Assembly (NCBI GenBank): GCA_002315235.1
Contig: DCGK01000016.1
Span: 1 to 37,656, forward strand
DNA: 37,656 bases
Direction of reading: 5' to 3'
From: Ruminococcus sp. UBA1780
Lineage (GTDB): Bacteria > Bacillota > Clostridia > Oscillospirales > Ruminococcaceae
In this document: piece by piece, positions 15,381 to 23,511 of the stretch
Position numbering within the stretch: the stretch's first letter is position 1
How the letters are laid out: the number at the start of each line of letters is the position of its first letter
Program-made: the position numbers and the translations under genes
The notes under the pieces: generated by a model
The model's database searches: none
Seen by the model: only the letters and a program-made list of their open reading frames with translations
Told to the model about the DNA's origin: nothing

Positions 15381-15411
15381 AATCCCCGGAAAGAAAGGCA
15401 CTGTTCAGAAC

Positions 15412-16560
15412 ATGAAATTCAAATGTAATAAAAATAAACTGCACGAAGCAATAACAAGCGTTTCCAGAGCAGTACCTGCCAAGTCAAATATAGCTGCACT
15501 TGAAGGTATAAAAGTAAAACTTACGGAAAACCAGCTGGAGCTTACCGGATATGATCTTGAGCTTGGTATCAGAACGACAATCAGCGTTAACTCGGAGGAT
15601 TCAGGTGAATTCGTCGTTAACGCAAGACTTTTCAGTGAAATCATCAGAAGGATGTCATCTGACGAGCTTGAGTTAACGATTGACGAAAAACTCAACGTTA
15701 ACATTCTCGGTGGAACAACAACATATGATATCTCCGCTGTTCCTTCAGAAGAATATCCTGATTTTCCTGACATAAACAACGAAAACGGTATAACTGTTCC
15801 TCAGTATATTCTCAAGAACATGATAGAACATACAAACCATGCTGTATCATTAAGCGATAACAAACCGATTCTTACAGGTGAGCTTTTTGATATGGAGGAC
15901 AATATATTCCGTATGGTTGCAATCGACGGATTCAGAATGGCTATCAGAACAGAATCGGTCAGAACCTCTGAAAAGGTAAATTTTGTCGTTCCTTCAAAAA
16001 CTCTCAACGAAATTTCAAAGCTTCTCGCGAGAGGCGATGCTGCGAAACCGGCATCAGAAGAGGAAAATTCCGGAGAAAATCCGGAGGAATTATGCACCAT
16101 ATTTACGGATTCAAAGCATATTATTTTTGAAATTTCCGGCTATTATGTTGTCTCAAGACTTCTTGAAGGTGAATTCCATAACTACAAGGCAAGTCTTCCT
16201 ACAGAATTTAAAACTGAGGTTTTAATAAAAACAAGAGATTTTGCAGACAGTATCGAAAGATGCTCTCTTCTCATAAATGAAAAGAACAAATGTCCTGTAA
16301 GATGCGTTTTTGACGGAGGTTCACTGAACATCGACTGCAAAACAAGTATAGGTAAGATCAGTGACTCAATCCCTGCTGAGGTTAACGGTGAGGCTGTGGA
16401 GATAGGATTTAACAACAAATTCCTTCTTGATGCACTTAAGGCGTGTGAGGCTGATGTAATCAGAATTCAGCTTCTTGCATCAAACAGGCCTGTAAAGATT
16501 GTGCCTGTTCAGGGTGACAGCTTTATGTATCTGCTGATGCCTATTCAGCTCAGAAAGTAA
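15412..16560 (+). CDS. dnaN: DNA polymerase III sliding clamp, beta subunit
   Basis: The beta clamp encircles DNA and tethers polymerase III and repair partners. The 382 residues start MKFKCNKNKLHEAI and have the three repeated clamp domains of about 125 residues each. The typical C-terminus is VQGDSFMYLLMPIQLRK (P-I/M-Q-L/R end). An internal Glu/Pro-rich loop (EEENSGENPEE) lies in the second domain. Only AAGG 13 bases upstream serves as a ribosome site. Five GTTAAC copies lie in the gene (15586, 15616, 15672, 15697, 16381); four of them are Val-Asn codon pairs. Confidence 0.97.
   Translation: MKFKCNKNKLHEAITSVSRAVPAKSNIAALEGIKVKLTENQLELTGYDLELGIRTTISVNSEDSGEFVVNARLFSEIIRRMSSDELELTIDEKLNVNILGGTTTYDISAVPSEEYPDFPDINNENGITVPQYILKNMIEHTNHAVSLSDNKPILTGELFDMEDNIFRMVAIDGFRMAIRTESVRTSEKVNFVVPSKTLNEISKLLARGDAAKPASEEENSGENPEELCTIFTDSKHIIFEISGYYVVSRLLEGEFHNYKASLPTEFKTEVLIKTRDFADSIERCSLLINEKNKCPVRCVFDGGSLNIDCKTSIGKISDSIPAEVNGEAVEIGFNNKFLLDALKACEADVIRIQLLASNRPVKIVPVQGDSFMYLLMPIQLRK
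15586..15702. repeat. GTTAAC cluster inside dnaN (4 copies in 117 bases)
   Basis: Copies start at 15586, 15616, 15672 and 15697. Three are in the Val-Asn reading frame and one (15672) straddles Glu-Leu-Thr codons, so the motif persists even out of that codon phase. A further copy is at 16381. Confidence 0.85.
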
Positions 16561-16574
16561 GGAAAGGCTATATT

Positions 16575-16787
16575 ATGAAAAAAACTGAGATATCAATTAC
16601 AACAGAATTTATAAAGCTTGATTCTCTTTTAAAATTTGCCGGAGCTGCCATGACAGGCGGTGAGGCAAAGGAAGCCGTTCAGAACGGTGAAGTTTTATTT
16701 AACGGCGAGGTATGCACCATGAGAGGCAAAAAGGTTCGTCCGGGTGACGAGGTTGAATATGCCGGAATGGTTATTGCTGTAAAATAA
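16575..16787 (+). CDS. yaaA: S4-domain RNA-binding protein, YaaA/RlbA type
   Basis: A 70-residue protein consisting of one S4 RNA-binding domain. It has IKLDSLLKFAGAAMTGGEAKEAVQ (given here as segments IKLDSLLKFAGAA and GGEAKEAVQ), then VLFNGEVCTMRGKKVRPGDEV. It matches the small gene always found between dnaN and recF in Bacillus, implicated in ribosome assembly. It starts 14 bases after dnaN with AAGGAAAGG upstream and ends 6 bases before recF. Confidence 0.9.
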   Translation: MKKTEISITTEFIKLDSLLKFAGAAMTGGEAKEAVQNGEVLFNGEVCTMRGKKVRPGDEVEYAGMVIAVK

Positions 16788-16793
16788 AGCCTT

Positions 16794-17948
16794 ATGTATA
16801 TAACCAGAATCACAGTTTCGGGATTCAAAAATCTTAAGCATATAGATCTGATTCCTGGAAAAAACTTTAATATTATCTACGGGCAGAATGCCCAGGGCAA
16901 AACCAATCTTCTTGAGGCTCTGTGGATTTCAACGGGATGCAGAAGCTTCAGAAATTCAAAGGAAAAGGATTATCTTGCCTTTGATGAAGACGAGTTTGAC
17001 ATAAAAATAATATTTCAGGATGAGCTCAGGACTCAGGAAATCAATTACCGGATGATCCGGAAAAACATTAAAAACAAGCTGATAACGCTTAACGGTGTTG
17101 TTCAGAAAAACAACAGCGGTCTTTTTGAGAACTTCAAGTGCATAGCATTTCTTCCTGATGACATAGAACTTATCAGGGGAACTCCTGACAAAAGAAGAAA
17201 TTTTACGGATCTGTGCTATTCACAGCTTAAACCGAAGTCAATGAGCTTTATCAGAAAATACGATCAGCTGACAGCACAGCGCAATGCTGTGATAAAAAAT
17301 ATTACAGCCGGAAAGGACAGCGAGGAAAGTCTCGATATATGGGACAGACAGCTTGCTGCGGTCGGTTCATATATTTCCTTTATGAGAAATCAGTACGTTG
17401 AAAAGCTGAGTGTCCGCTGCAGGGAGCTTTACAGCAGAATTGCCGGCGGAACGGAAACGCTGACTGTTTCGTACCAGTCAAACATTTTCCCTCAGGATTT
17501 TGAATATCCTTCGGTTCCTGACAGCAGTATGACGGAGATTTACTACAGAAAACTTCATGAGGGAATAAAAAACGATATTCGTCTCGGCTACACCCACACG
17601 GGAGCAGGCAGGGATGATATTTCACTGAAAATCAACGGACTCAGTGCAAAGGAGTTCGGTTCGCAGGGACAGCAGAAGAGTACGGCTCTTGTAATGCGTC
17701 TGGCGCAGGCTCAGATTTACAGCGAGGAAAAGCAGGAATCACCTGTTATTCTTCTCGATGATGTAATGGGTGAGCTTGATGAAAGAAGACAGAAGTTTGT
17801 CTGCAGCATCATCGCGGATATGCAGGTTTTTATCACTACCTGCAATCACAGAGCAGTAATTGCCGAATGTGAAAACATATTCGAGATGCACGGCGGCAGA
17901 ATAATAACTGACAGCGAGGAAAAAAGCAATGTATGTTCATCTGGGTAA
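16794..17948 (+). CDS. recF: DNA replication and repair protein RecF
   Basis: An SMC-like ATPase that helps load RecA at gaps. The 384 residues carry Walker A GQNAQGKT (30-37) after the FKNLKHIDL strand. The family-specific FLPDDIELIRGTPDKRRNF is present, followed by an ABC-type signature in EFGSQGQQKSTAL. Walker B VILLDD (about 318-323) with GELDERRQ closes the set. The ribosome binding site is weak (6-base gap after yaaA), so translation is probably coupled. The last 20 bases overlap remB. Confidence 0.95.
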   Translation: MYITRITVSGFKNLKHIDLIPGKNFNIIYGQNAQGKTNLLEALWISTGCRSFRNSKEKDYLAFDEDEFDIKIIFQDELRTQEINYRMIRKNIKNKLITLNGVVQKNNSGLFENFKCIAFLPDDIELIRGTPDKRRNFTDLCYSQLKPKSMSFIRKYDQLTAQRNAVIKNITAGKDSEESLDIWDRQLAAVGSYISFMRNQYVEKLSVRCRELYSRIAGGTETLTVSYQSNIFPQDFEYPSVPDSSMTEIYYRKLHEGIKNDIRLGYTHTGAGRDDISLKINGLSAKEFGSQGQQKSTALVMRLAQAQIYSEEKQESPVILLDDVMGELDERRQKFVCSIIADMQVFITTCNHRAVIAECENIFEMHGGRIITDSEEKSNVCSSG

Positions 17949-18186
17949 TGAAATATCAGTTAATGATAAAGGGATTATCGGTATATTTGATATAGAAAAT
18001 ACTTCGCTCGGAAATGATACCAGAGAATTTCTGAAAAGATCTTCTGCTGACGGAAACGTCGTAAACGTATCATATGAGATGCCTAAAAGCTTCATAGTCT
18101 GCAGCACCGGAAAATCCGCTGAGACTGTGTACATATCACAGATATCGGCTGCGGCACTGTATAAGCGGGCGGTCAAGAGTATATAG
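17929..18186 (+). CDS. remB: RemB-like regulator (DUF370 family)
   Basis: An 85-residue protein of the extracellular-matrix regulator family. It starts MYVHLGNEISVNDKGIIGIF and ends YISQISAAALYKRA, the hallmarks of YaaB/RemB, which occupies this same position in Bacillus. The homologue affects biofilm matrix genes there; its role here is inferred from family only. GAGG lies 9 bases before the ATG. It overlaps recF by 20 bases and precedes gyrB by 18 bases. Confidence 0.88.
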   Translation: MYVHLGNEISVNDKGIIGIFDIENTSLGNDTREFLKRSSADGNVVNVSYEMPKSFIVCSTGKSAETVYISQISAAALYKRAVKSI

Positions 18187-18204
18187 CAGAAGGAGGATAA
18201 AAAA

Positions 18205-20172
18205 TTGGCTGAGAATGAAAATATTGAAATTGAGTCAATAGCAAGACCTGAATCGGAAGAATATACTGAAAATGAAATCCAGGTCCTTGAGGGTCTGGAG
18301 GCCGTAAGAAAGCGTCCCGGAATGTACATCGGCTCAACCGGTCCGAGAGGACTCCACCACCTTGTATACGAAATCGTGGACAACTCAATCGACGAAGCTC
18401 TTGCCGGTTTCTGCAGCGAGATTAAGGTAGACATACTTCCTGACAATATCATCAGAGTATCCGATAACGGACGTGGTATTCCTACAGGTATTCATCCTAC
18501 TGAAGGAATTTCAGCGGCTACTGTTGTTTATACTGTACTTCATGCCGGCGGTAAGTTCGGCGGCGGCGGATATTCAGTATCAGGAGGTCTTCACGGTGTT
18601 GGTGCGTCAGTAGTTAACGCTCTTTCAGAATGGCTTGAAATTACAATCAAAAACGGAAAGAATATATTCTTCCAGCATTTCGACAGAGGCAGCTACGAAA
18701 AGGAACTCTGTATAATCGGCGAGACTGAGGAAACAGGTACGATGGTCTGCTTCAAGGCTGACGGCGAAATATTTACCGAGTCAACAGTCTATGACTACGA
18801 GATTCTTCTCAAGAGGCTCCGTGAACAGGCATTTCTCAATGCCGGCGTAAAGATTGTAATATCAGACCTTCGTGACGAAGAGAATGTTGTTTCAGAGGTT
18901 CTTCACTACGAAGGCGGTATCAGACAGTTCGTTGAGCATATTCACAAAACAAAGGGTCTTGAGGTTCTTTCAGATGAGGTTATCTACATCTCAGGTTCTG
19001 ATGAGAACTCAACTGCTGAAATTGCGCTTCAGTACAATGACAGCTACAATGCCGTTGTTCTTTCATTTGCAAACAATATCCACACAATAGACGGCGGTAC
19101 TCACGAAACAGGCTTTAAGAATGCTCTTCTCAGGGTTATCAATGAGTACGGAAAGAAGTTCGGTCTTCTCAAGGACGGCGACAGACTTCTGGGTGATGAC
19201 GTCCGTGAAGGTCTTACTGCCATTGTATCAGTACGTCTCAGAGAATGTGAGTTTGAGGGACAGACAAAGGGACGTCTCGGAAATCCTTCAGTAAAGCCTT
19301 TCGTTGAAAATCTCGTAAATGAGAAGCTTATGGATTACCTTGAGGCAAATCCTGTTGTTGCAAGAACAATCTTCGACAAGAGCGTTGCTGCTCTCAGAGC
19401 CAGGGAAGCTGCCAAGAAAGCACGTGAACTCACAAGAAGAAAGAACGCACTTGAAAGTGCTTCACTTCCTGGCAAGCTTGCAGACTGCTCTGAAAGAGAC
19501 ATAGAATTTACAGAAATCTACATCGTCGAAGGTGACTCTGCCGGCGGTTCAGCCAAGGAAGGCAGAGACAGAAGATATCAGGCTATTCTCCCTCTCTGGG
19601 GTAAGATGCTCAACGTTGAAAAGGCAAGAATAGACAAGGTTTACGGCAATGAAAAGCTTATGCCTGTTGTAACGGCACTCGGTACAAGCATCGGTGAGGA
19701 TTTTGATATCACAAAGCTTCGCTACGGCAAGGTTATTATCATGGCCGATGCCGATGTCGACGGTTCGCATATCAGAACACTTCTTCTTACATTCTTCTTC
19801 AGATTTATGAAGCCGCTTATCACGAACGGCAATATCTATATAGCACAGCCTCCTCTCTTCAAGGTTTCAAAGGGCAAGAAGTTTAAGTATGCCTTTTCTG
19901 ATCCTGAAAGAGACCAGTACATTGCAGACTTTGAAGCTGACGGAGGAAACGGCAAGATTGAAGTTCAGCGTTACAAAGGTCTTGGTGAAATGGATGCTGA
20001 ACAGCTCTGGGAAACAACAATGAATCCTGAAACAAGAACAATGATAAGAATCAGCATGGAAGATGCAATGAGAGCTGATGAGATTTTCACAATTCTTATG
20101 GGTGACAAGGTTGCTCCGAGAAGAGAATTTATTGAAAAGAACGCAAAGTATGTTCAGAACCTTGATATCTGA
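18205..20172 (+). CDS. gyrB: DNA gyrase subunit B
   Basis: The ATPase half of gyrase. The 655 residues include the GHKL site (EIVDNSIDEAL, DNGRGIP, GGLHGVGASVVNAL), the transducer domain and the TOPRIM metal site (IVEGDSAGGSA and MADADVDGSHIR). The C-terminal QRYKGLGEMDAEQLWETTM segment is typical of gyrase. Length matches the short Gram-positive form. The start is TTG at 18205 with AGGAGG 8 bases upstream. It contains the only GTTAAC I found outside the dnaA-dnaN block (18613). Confidence 0.97.
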   Translation: MAENENIEIESIARPESEEYTENEIQVLEGLEAVRKRPGMYIGSTGPRGLHHLVYEIVDNSIDEALAGFCSEIKVDILPDNIIRVSDNGRGIPTGIHPTEGISAATVVYTVLHAGGKFGGGGYSVSGGLHGVGASVVNALSEWLEITIKNGKNIFFQHFDRGSYEKELCIIGETEETGTMVCFKADGEIFTESTVYDYEILLKRLREQAFLNAGVKIVISDLRDEENVVSEVLHYEGGIRQFVEHIHKTKGLEVLSDEVIYISGSDENSTAEIALQYNDSYNAVVLSFANNIHTIDGGTHETGFKNALLRVINEYGKKFGLLKDGDRLLGDDVREGLTAIVSVRLRECEFEGQTKGRLGNPSVKPFVENLVNEKLMDYLEANPVVARTIFDKSVAALRAREAAKKARELTRRKNALESASLPGKLADCSERDIEFTEIYIVEGDSAGGSAKEGRDRRYQAILPLWGKMLNVEKARIDKVYGNEKLMPVVTALGTSIGEDFDITKLRYGKVIIMADADVDGSHIRTLLLTFFFRFMKPLITNGNIYIAQPPLFKVSKGKKFKYAFSDPERDQYIADFEADGGNGKIEVQRYKGLGEMDAEQLWETTMNPETRTMIRISMEDAMRADEIFTILMGDKVAPRREFIEKNAKYVQNLDI

Positions 20173-20198
20173 TGGCTTGGTGTAAAAGGATTTAAAAT

Positions 20199-20855
20199 AT
20201 GAAAGAAAAACCATTAGTTTCAAAGGAATACAGCATAAGCATGGAGATGTTCGGAAATGCTTTTCTGGACTTTCAGAAAAAGTTTACATATCCCAAAAAC
20301 ATTCTCATGACCTGCGCATTCTCTCTTATAGGAATTTCATATATTCCCCCTTTAATCAGAGATCCGGGCAGTTCAGTATGCATACTGATTATCGTGGTCT
20401 GTATTTTCCTTACAGCAGGAATATGGCTTAATTCCGCGATGATAAGAAAAAATCTTATGAACTCGATTGAAGGAATTCAGGGTGACAGATATTCCGTTCA
20501 GATTCATGAAGACGGAATAAGCATCAGCACAACTGAGTTCGGTGAAGCTGCGGGAGAAGATAAGGAACCCGTTTCTGAAGAAAAAACTCCTGAAAACTCA
20601 GAAGAAAAAGCTGAAAGTACTGAAGAAGAGGATTTTTTCGCTGAAACAGAGACTCTTACTCCGGCGGGCGTTGTAAAGACAGTAATAGATTTTACTGAGG
20701 ACAATGTAAAGATTCTTGAGAAAAAGGATTATTTCATCATTTATCTTGTAAAGAGAATGTTCTATGTTGTTCCTAAAAATATTTTCAGTGAGGACGAACT
20801 GAAAGTCGTAACTGAGAGCTTTAAAAAAGCAAAATTTACAGAGGAAAGGAAATGA
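20199..20855 (+). CDS. YcxB-like two-helix membrane protein between gyrB and gyrA
   Basis: A 218-residue predicted membrane protein. Two hydrophobic helices (about 34-54 and 60-78) are followed by a cytoplasmic part, VQIHEDGISIST and, near the end, FIIYLVKRMFYVVPKNIFSEDE. This is the layout of YcxB-like proteins. A Glu/Pro/Ser-rich insert of about 45 residues (about 110-155) splits the domain. It lies 26 bases after gyrB and 6 bases before gyrA, on the same strand, so it is probably co-transcribed with both. Function unknown. The insertion of a membrane gene between the gyrase subunits is not the Bacillus arrangement. Confidence 0.78.
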   Translation: MKEKPLVSKEYSISMEMFGNAFLDFQKKFTYPKNILMTCAFSLIGISYIPPLIRDPGSSVCILIIVVCIFLTAGIWLNSAMIRKNLMNSIEGIQGDRYSVQIHEDGISISTTEFGEAAGEDKEPVSEEKTPENSEEKAESTEEEDFFAETETLTPAGVVKTVIDFTEDNVKILEKKDYFIIYLVKRMFYVVPKNIFSEDELKVVTESFKKAKFTEERK

Positions 20856-20861
20856 TAAAAG

Positions 20862-23444
20862 GTGGATTTTGAAGTTGCTAACAGCAATACAAAAATAATT
20901 CAGAGAAACATTGAAAATGAAATGGAAAAATCATTCCTTGATTATTCAATGTCTGTAATTGTTTCACGTGCACTTCCTGATGTAAGGGACGGTCTTAAGC
21001 CTGTACACAGAAGAATTCTGTACACACTTCATGAAAACGGACTTACACCTGACAAGGCGTACAGAAAATGTGCCGATACTGTTGGTGCAGTGCTCGGTCG
21101 TTATCATCCTCACGGTGACTCATCTGTATACGATGCGCTGGTAAGACTTGCCCAGAAGTTCTCACTGAGATATCCTCTCGTTGACGGTCACGGAAACTTC
21201 GGTAGTGTCGACGGTGACCCTCCGGCTGCTTACCGATATACAGAAGCCAAGATGACAAAAATGGCTGTGGAAATGCTCACAGACATTAACAAGGAGACTA
21301 TTCCGTATACATCAAACTATGATGACAGACTCAAGGAACCTGTTGTTCTTCCTTCAAGATTTCCTAACCTTCTTGTAAACGGTTCTGTAGGTATTGCGGT
21401 AGGTATGGCTACAAACATTCCTCCGCACAATCTCGGTGAAGTTATTGACGGTATCAATCTTCTCATAGACAATCCTGACTGTACTCTTGATGAAATCATG
21501 GAATTCATCAAGGCTCCTGACTTCCCTACAGGCGGCGTAATTATGGGCCGTGCGGGTATGAGAGCGGCGTATGCAACAGGACGCGGAAAGATTACCCTCA
21601 GAGCCGAAACAAACATTGAGGAAATCAAGGGAAGAAACTGTATCATAATCACAGAAATTCCTTATATGGTAAACAAGGCAAGACTTATCGAAAACATCGC
21701 TAATCTTGTCAAGGACAAGAGAATTGAAGGTATTCACACAATCAGAGATGAATCTGACCGTGAAGGTATGCGTGTTGTTATCGAACTCAAGAAGGACGCT
21801 ATTCCTCAGATAGTTCTTAACAAGCTCTTCTCGTACACACAGCTTCAGGATACTGTCGGTGTTATTCTTCTTGCTCTTGTAAACGGTGAGCCTAAGGTGC
21901 TTACACTCAAGCAGCTTCTTGAGAAGTATCTTGAGTTCCAGATGGAAGTAATCACAAAGAGAACACTCTTTGATCTCCGTAAGGCTAAGGAAAGAGCACA
22001 TATTCTTGAAGGTCTTGTTATTGCAGCAGACAACATCGATGAAGTAATCAGAATCTGCCGCAGTTCAAGAAATATTACCGAAATCAAGGAAAGACTCTGT
22101 GAGAGATTCGGACTTGACGACATTCAGGCTGAAGCAATAGCAAGAATGCAGCTCTATCAGCTGTCAAATATGGAAAGACAGAAGATTATCGATGAACTCG
22201 CTGCACTCAATCTTAAAATTGCTGAGTATGAAGGAATTCTTGCTGATGAAGGCAAGGTTAAGGAAATCATCAGAGAGGAACTTGCTGAAATCAGAAAGAA
22301 ATTCAATGATGAAAGACGTACAAAGATTGAAAATATCAGCGGTGAGGTTGATATCGAGGATCTTATTCCTGTTGAGGACAACGTTGTTACATACACAAAC
22401 ATCGGCTATATCAAGCGTATGGCTCTTGATGCATACAAGACACAGAAGCGCGGCGGCAAGGGCGTTATCGGCATGAAGCAGCGTGAGGAGGACGTTGTAA
22501 ACGAAATGTTTATAGCATCAACTCATGACAATATTCTCTTTATAACAAACAAGGGTGTAATGTACAAGCTCAAGTGCTATGAGATTCCTGAAGGTTCGAA
22601 GGCTTCAAGAGGTCTTAATGCTGTAAATCTTCTCCCTCTCCAGGAAGATGAAAAGATTGCTGCAATGATTAAAACCTCTGACTTTGATGAGGGTAAGTTC
22701 CTTATTCTTGTTACAAAGAACGGCAAAATCAAGAGAACAAATCTCTCTGCATACAAGAATGTAAGAAAGAACGGTCTTATTGCTATCGGTCTTGATGAGG
22801 GCGATGAGATTGCAGGCGTTCGTATGACAGAAGGCAATGCACATCTCCTTATCGCAACAAGAAACGGTATGGCAATCAGAATTGATGAAACCACTGTACG
22901 TCCGCTTTCAAGATCTGCTCACGGCGTAAAGGCAATTAAGCTGCGTGAAGGCGACTATGTTGTATCAATCGCAAGAGTACGTGAGGGTGCAACAGTTCTT
23001 ACAGTATCAGACAAGGGTCTCGGACGAAGAGCTGAGCTTTCAGCATACCGTATTCAGAACAGAGGCGGTTTCGGTCTTCTTAACTACAAGGTTTCAGAAG
23101 AAAAGGGTTATGTCTGCGGAATCAAGGTTGTTGATGAAACAGATGATATTATCCTTATTTCTCTTGACGGCGTGGTAATCCGAATCAGAACAAGTGATAT
23201 CCGAATCATGGGCCGTTATGCAACAGGTGTTAAGGTAATGAGAGTTGACGGTGATGACCGCGTAGTTACATTTACACGTGCGGAACATGATGATTCTGCT
23301 GAGATTGAAGCTGTTGAGGCTCCTTCTGAGGAGGAACTCCTTGCTGAAGAGCAGAGAGCTTCCGAAGAGGAAAAGAATGAAGTCATCGAAGAGGATACAG
23401 AGCCTGATGATGACGAAGCTGATGAAACAGAAGCAAGCGAGTAA
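20862..23444 (+). CDS. gyrA: DNA gyrase subunit A
   Basis: The breakage-reunion half of gyrase. The 860 residues have the catalytic Tyr at about 126 in AAYRYTE. The quinolone-determining region reads HPHGDSSVYDALVRLAQ, with Ser87 and Asp91 at the positions of E. coli Ser83 and Asp87, that is, the susceptible-type residues. The GyrA box QKRGGKG is in the C-terminal beta-pinwheel, which separates it from ParC. The C-terminus is a long acidic tail. The start is GTG at 20862, 6 bases after the upstream stop, with AAAGGAAA overlapping that stop, so translation is coupled to the YcxB-like gene. Confidence 0.97.
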   Translation: MDFEVANSNTKIIQRNIENEMEKSFLDYSMSVIVSRALPDVRDGLKPVHRRILYTLHENGLTPDKAYRKCADTVGAVLGRYHPHGDSSVYDALVRLAQKFSLRYPLVDGHGNFGSVDGDPPAAYRYTEAKMTKMAVEMLTDINKETIPYTSNYDDRLKEPVVLPSRFPNLLVNGSVGIAVGMATNIPPHNLGEVIDGINLLIDNPDCTLDEIMEFIKAPDFPTGGVIMGRAGMRAAYATGRGKITLRAETNIEEIKGRNCIIITEIPYMVNKARLIENIANLVKDKRIEGIHTIRDESDREGMRVVIELKKDAIPQIVLNKLFSYTQLQDTVGVILLALVNGEPKVLTLKQLLEKYLEFQMEVITKRTLFDLRKAKERAHILEGLVIAADNIDEVIRICRSSRNITEIKERLCERFGLDDIQAEAIARMQLYQLSNMERQKIIDELAALNLKIAEYEGILADEGKVKEIIREELAEIRKKFNDERRTKIENISGEVDIEDLIPVEDNVVTYTNIGYIKRMALDAYKTQKRGGKGVIGMKQREEDVVNEMFIASTHDNILFITNKGVMYKLKCYEIPEGSKASRGLNAVNLLPLQEDEKIAAMIKTSDFDEGKFLILVTKNGKIKRTNLSAYKNVRKNGLIAIGLDEGDEIAGVRMTEGNAHLLIATRNGMAIRIDETTVRPLSRSAHGVKAIKLREGDYVVSIARVREGATVLTVSDKGLGRRAELSAYRIQNRGGFGLLNYKVSEEKGYVCGIKVVDETDDIILISLDGVVIRIRTSDIRIMGRYATGVKVMRVDGDDRVVTFTRAEHDDSAEIEAVEAPSEEELLAEEQRASEEEKNEVIEEDTEPDDDEADETEASE

Positions 23445-23469
23445 AATTCTTCATAATTTTAATATATAA

Positions 23470-23507
23470 CAAACCCCATCTGTTTTTAAAAGAACAGATG
23501 GGGTTTG
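23470..23507. terminator. Terminator between gyrA and the response regulator gene
   Basis: A 15-base perfect stem (23470-23484 with 23493-23507, core AACCCCATCTGTT) and an 8-base loop separate the convergent gyrA and regulator genes. The rightward side is followed by TATTTTAT. Confidence 0.82.
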
Positions 23508-23511
23508 TATT

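Larger units (their letters stand above)
14949..15411. other. dnaA-dnaN spacer, probable second half of a bipartite origin
   Basis: This 463-base non-coding stretch contains eight GTTAAC palindromes, two strong inverted repeats (14975-14999 and 15235-15292) and several TCAACA words. One 8-of-9 DnaA-box-like word, TTCTCCACA, lies at 14965-14973. A TATAAT at 15354-15359 is the likely dnaN -10. No ORF of note is present. A spacer this long and patterned next to dnaA is typical of origin DNA. Confidence 0.7.

Noticed and set aside
20959..20974. parS-like word TGTTTCACGTG inside gyrA
   Set aside because: Only the left 11 bases match; the right arm is CACTT. It encodes the conserved Val-Ser-Arg-Ala-Leu-Pro segment of GyrA and is explained by coding.
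21354..22001. 215-codon leftward ORF opposite gyrA
   Set aside because: Lies wholly inside gyrA, whose frame is certain; no start signal and composition typical of an antisense frame.
20862..23444. Quinolone-resistance mutation in gyrA
   Set aside because: The key positions are Ser87 and Asp91, the susceptible-type residues.
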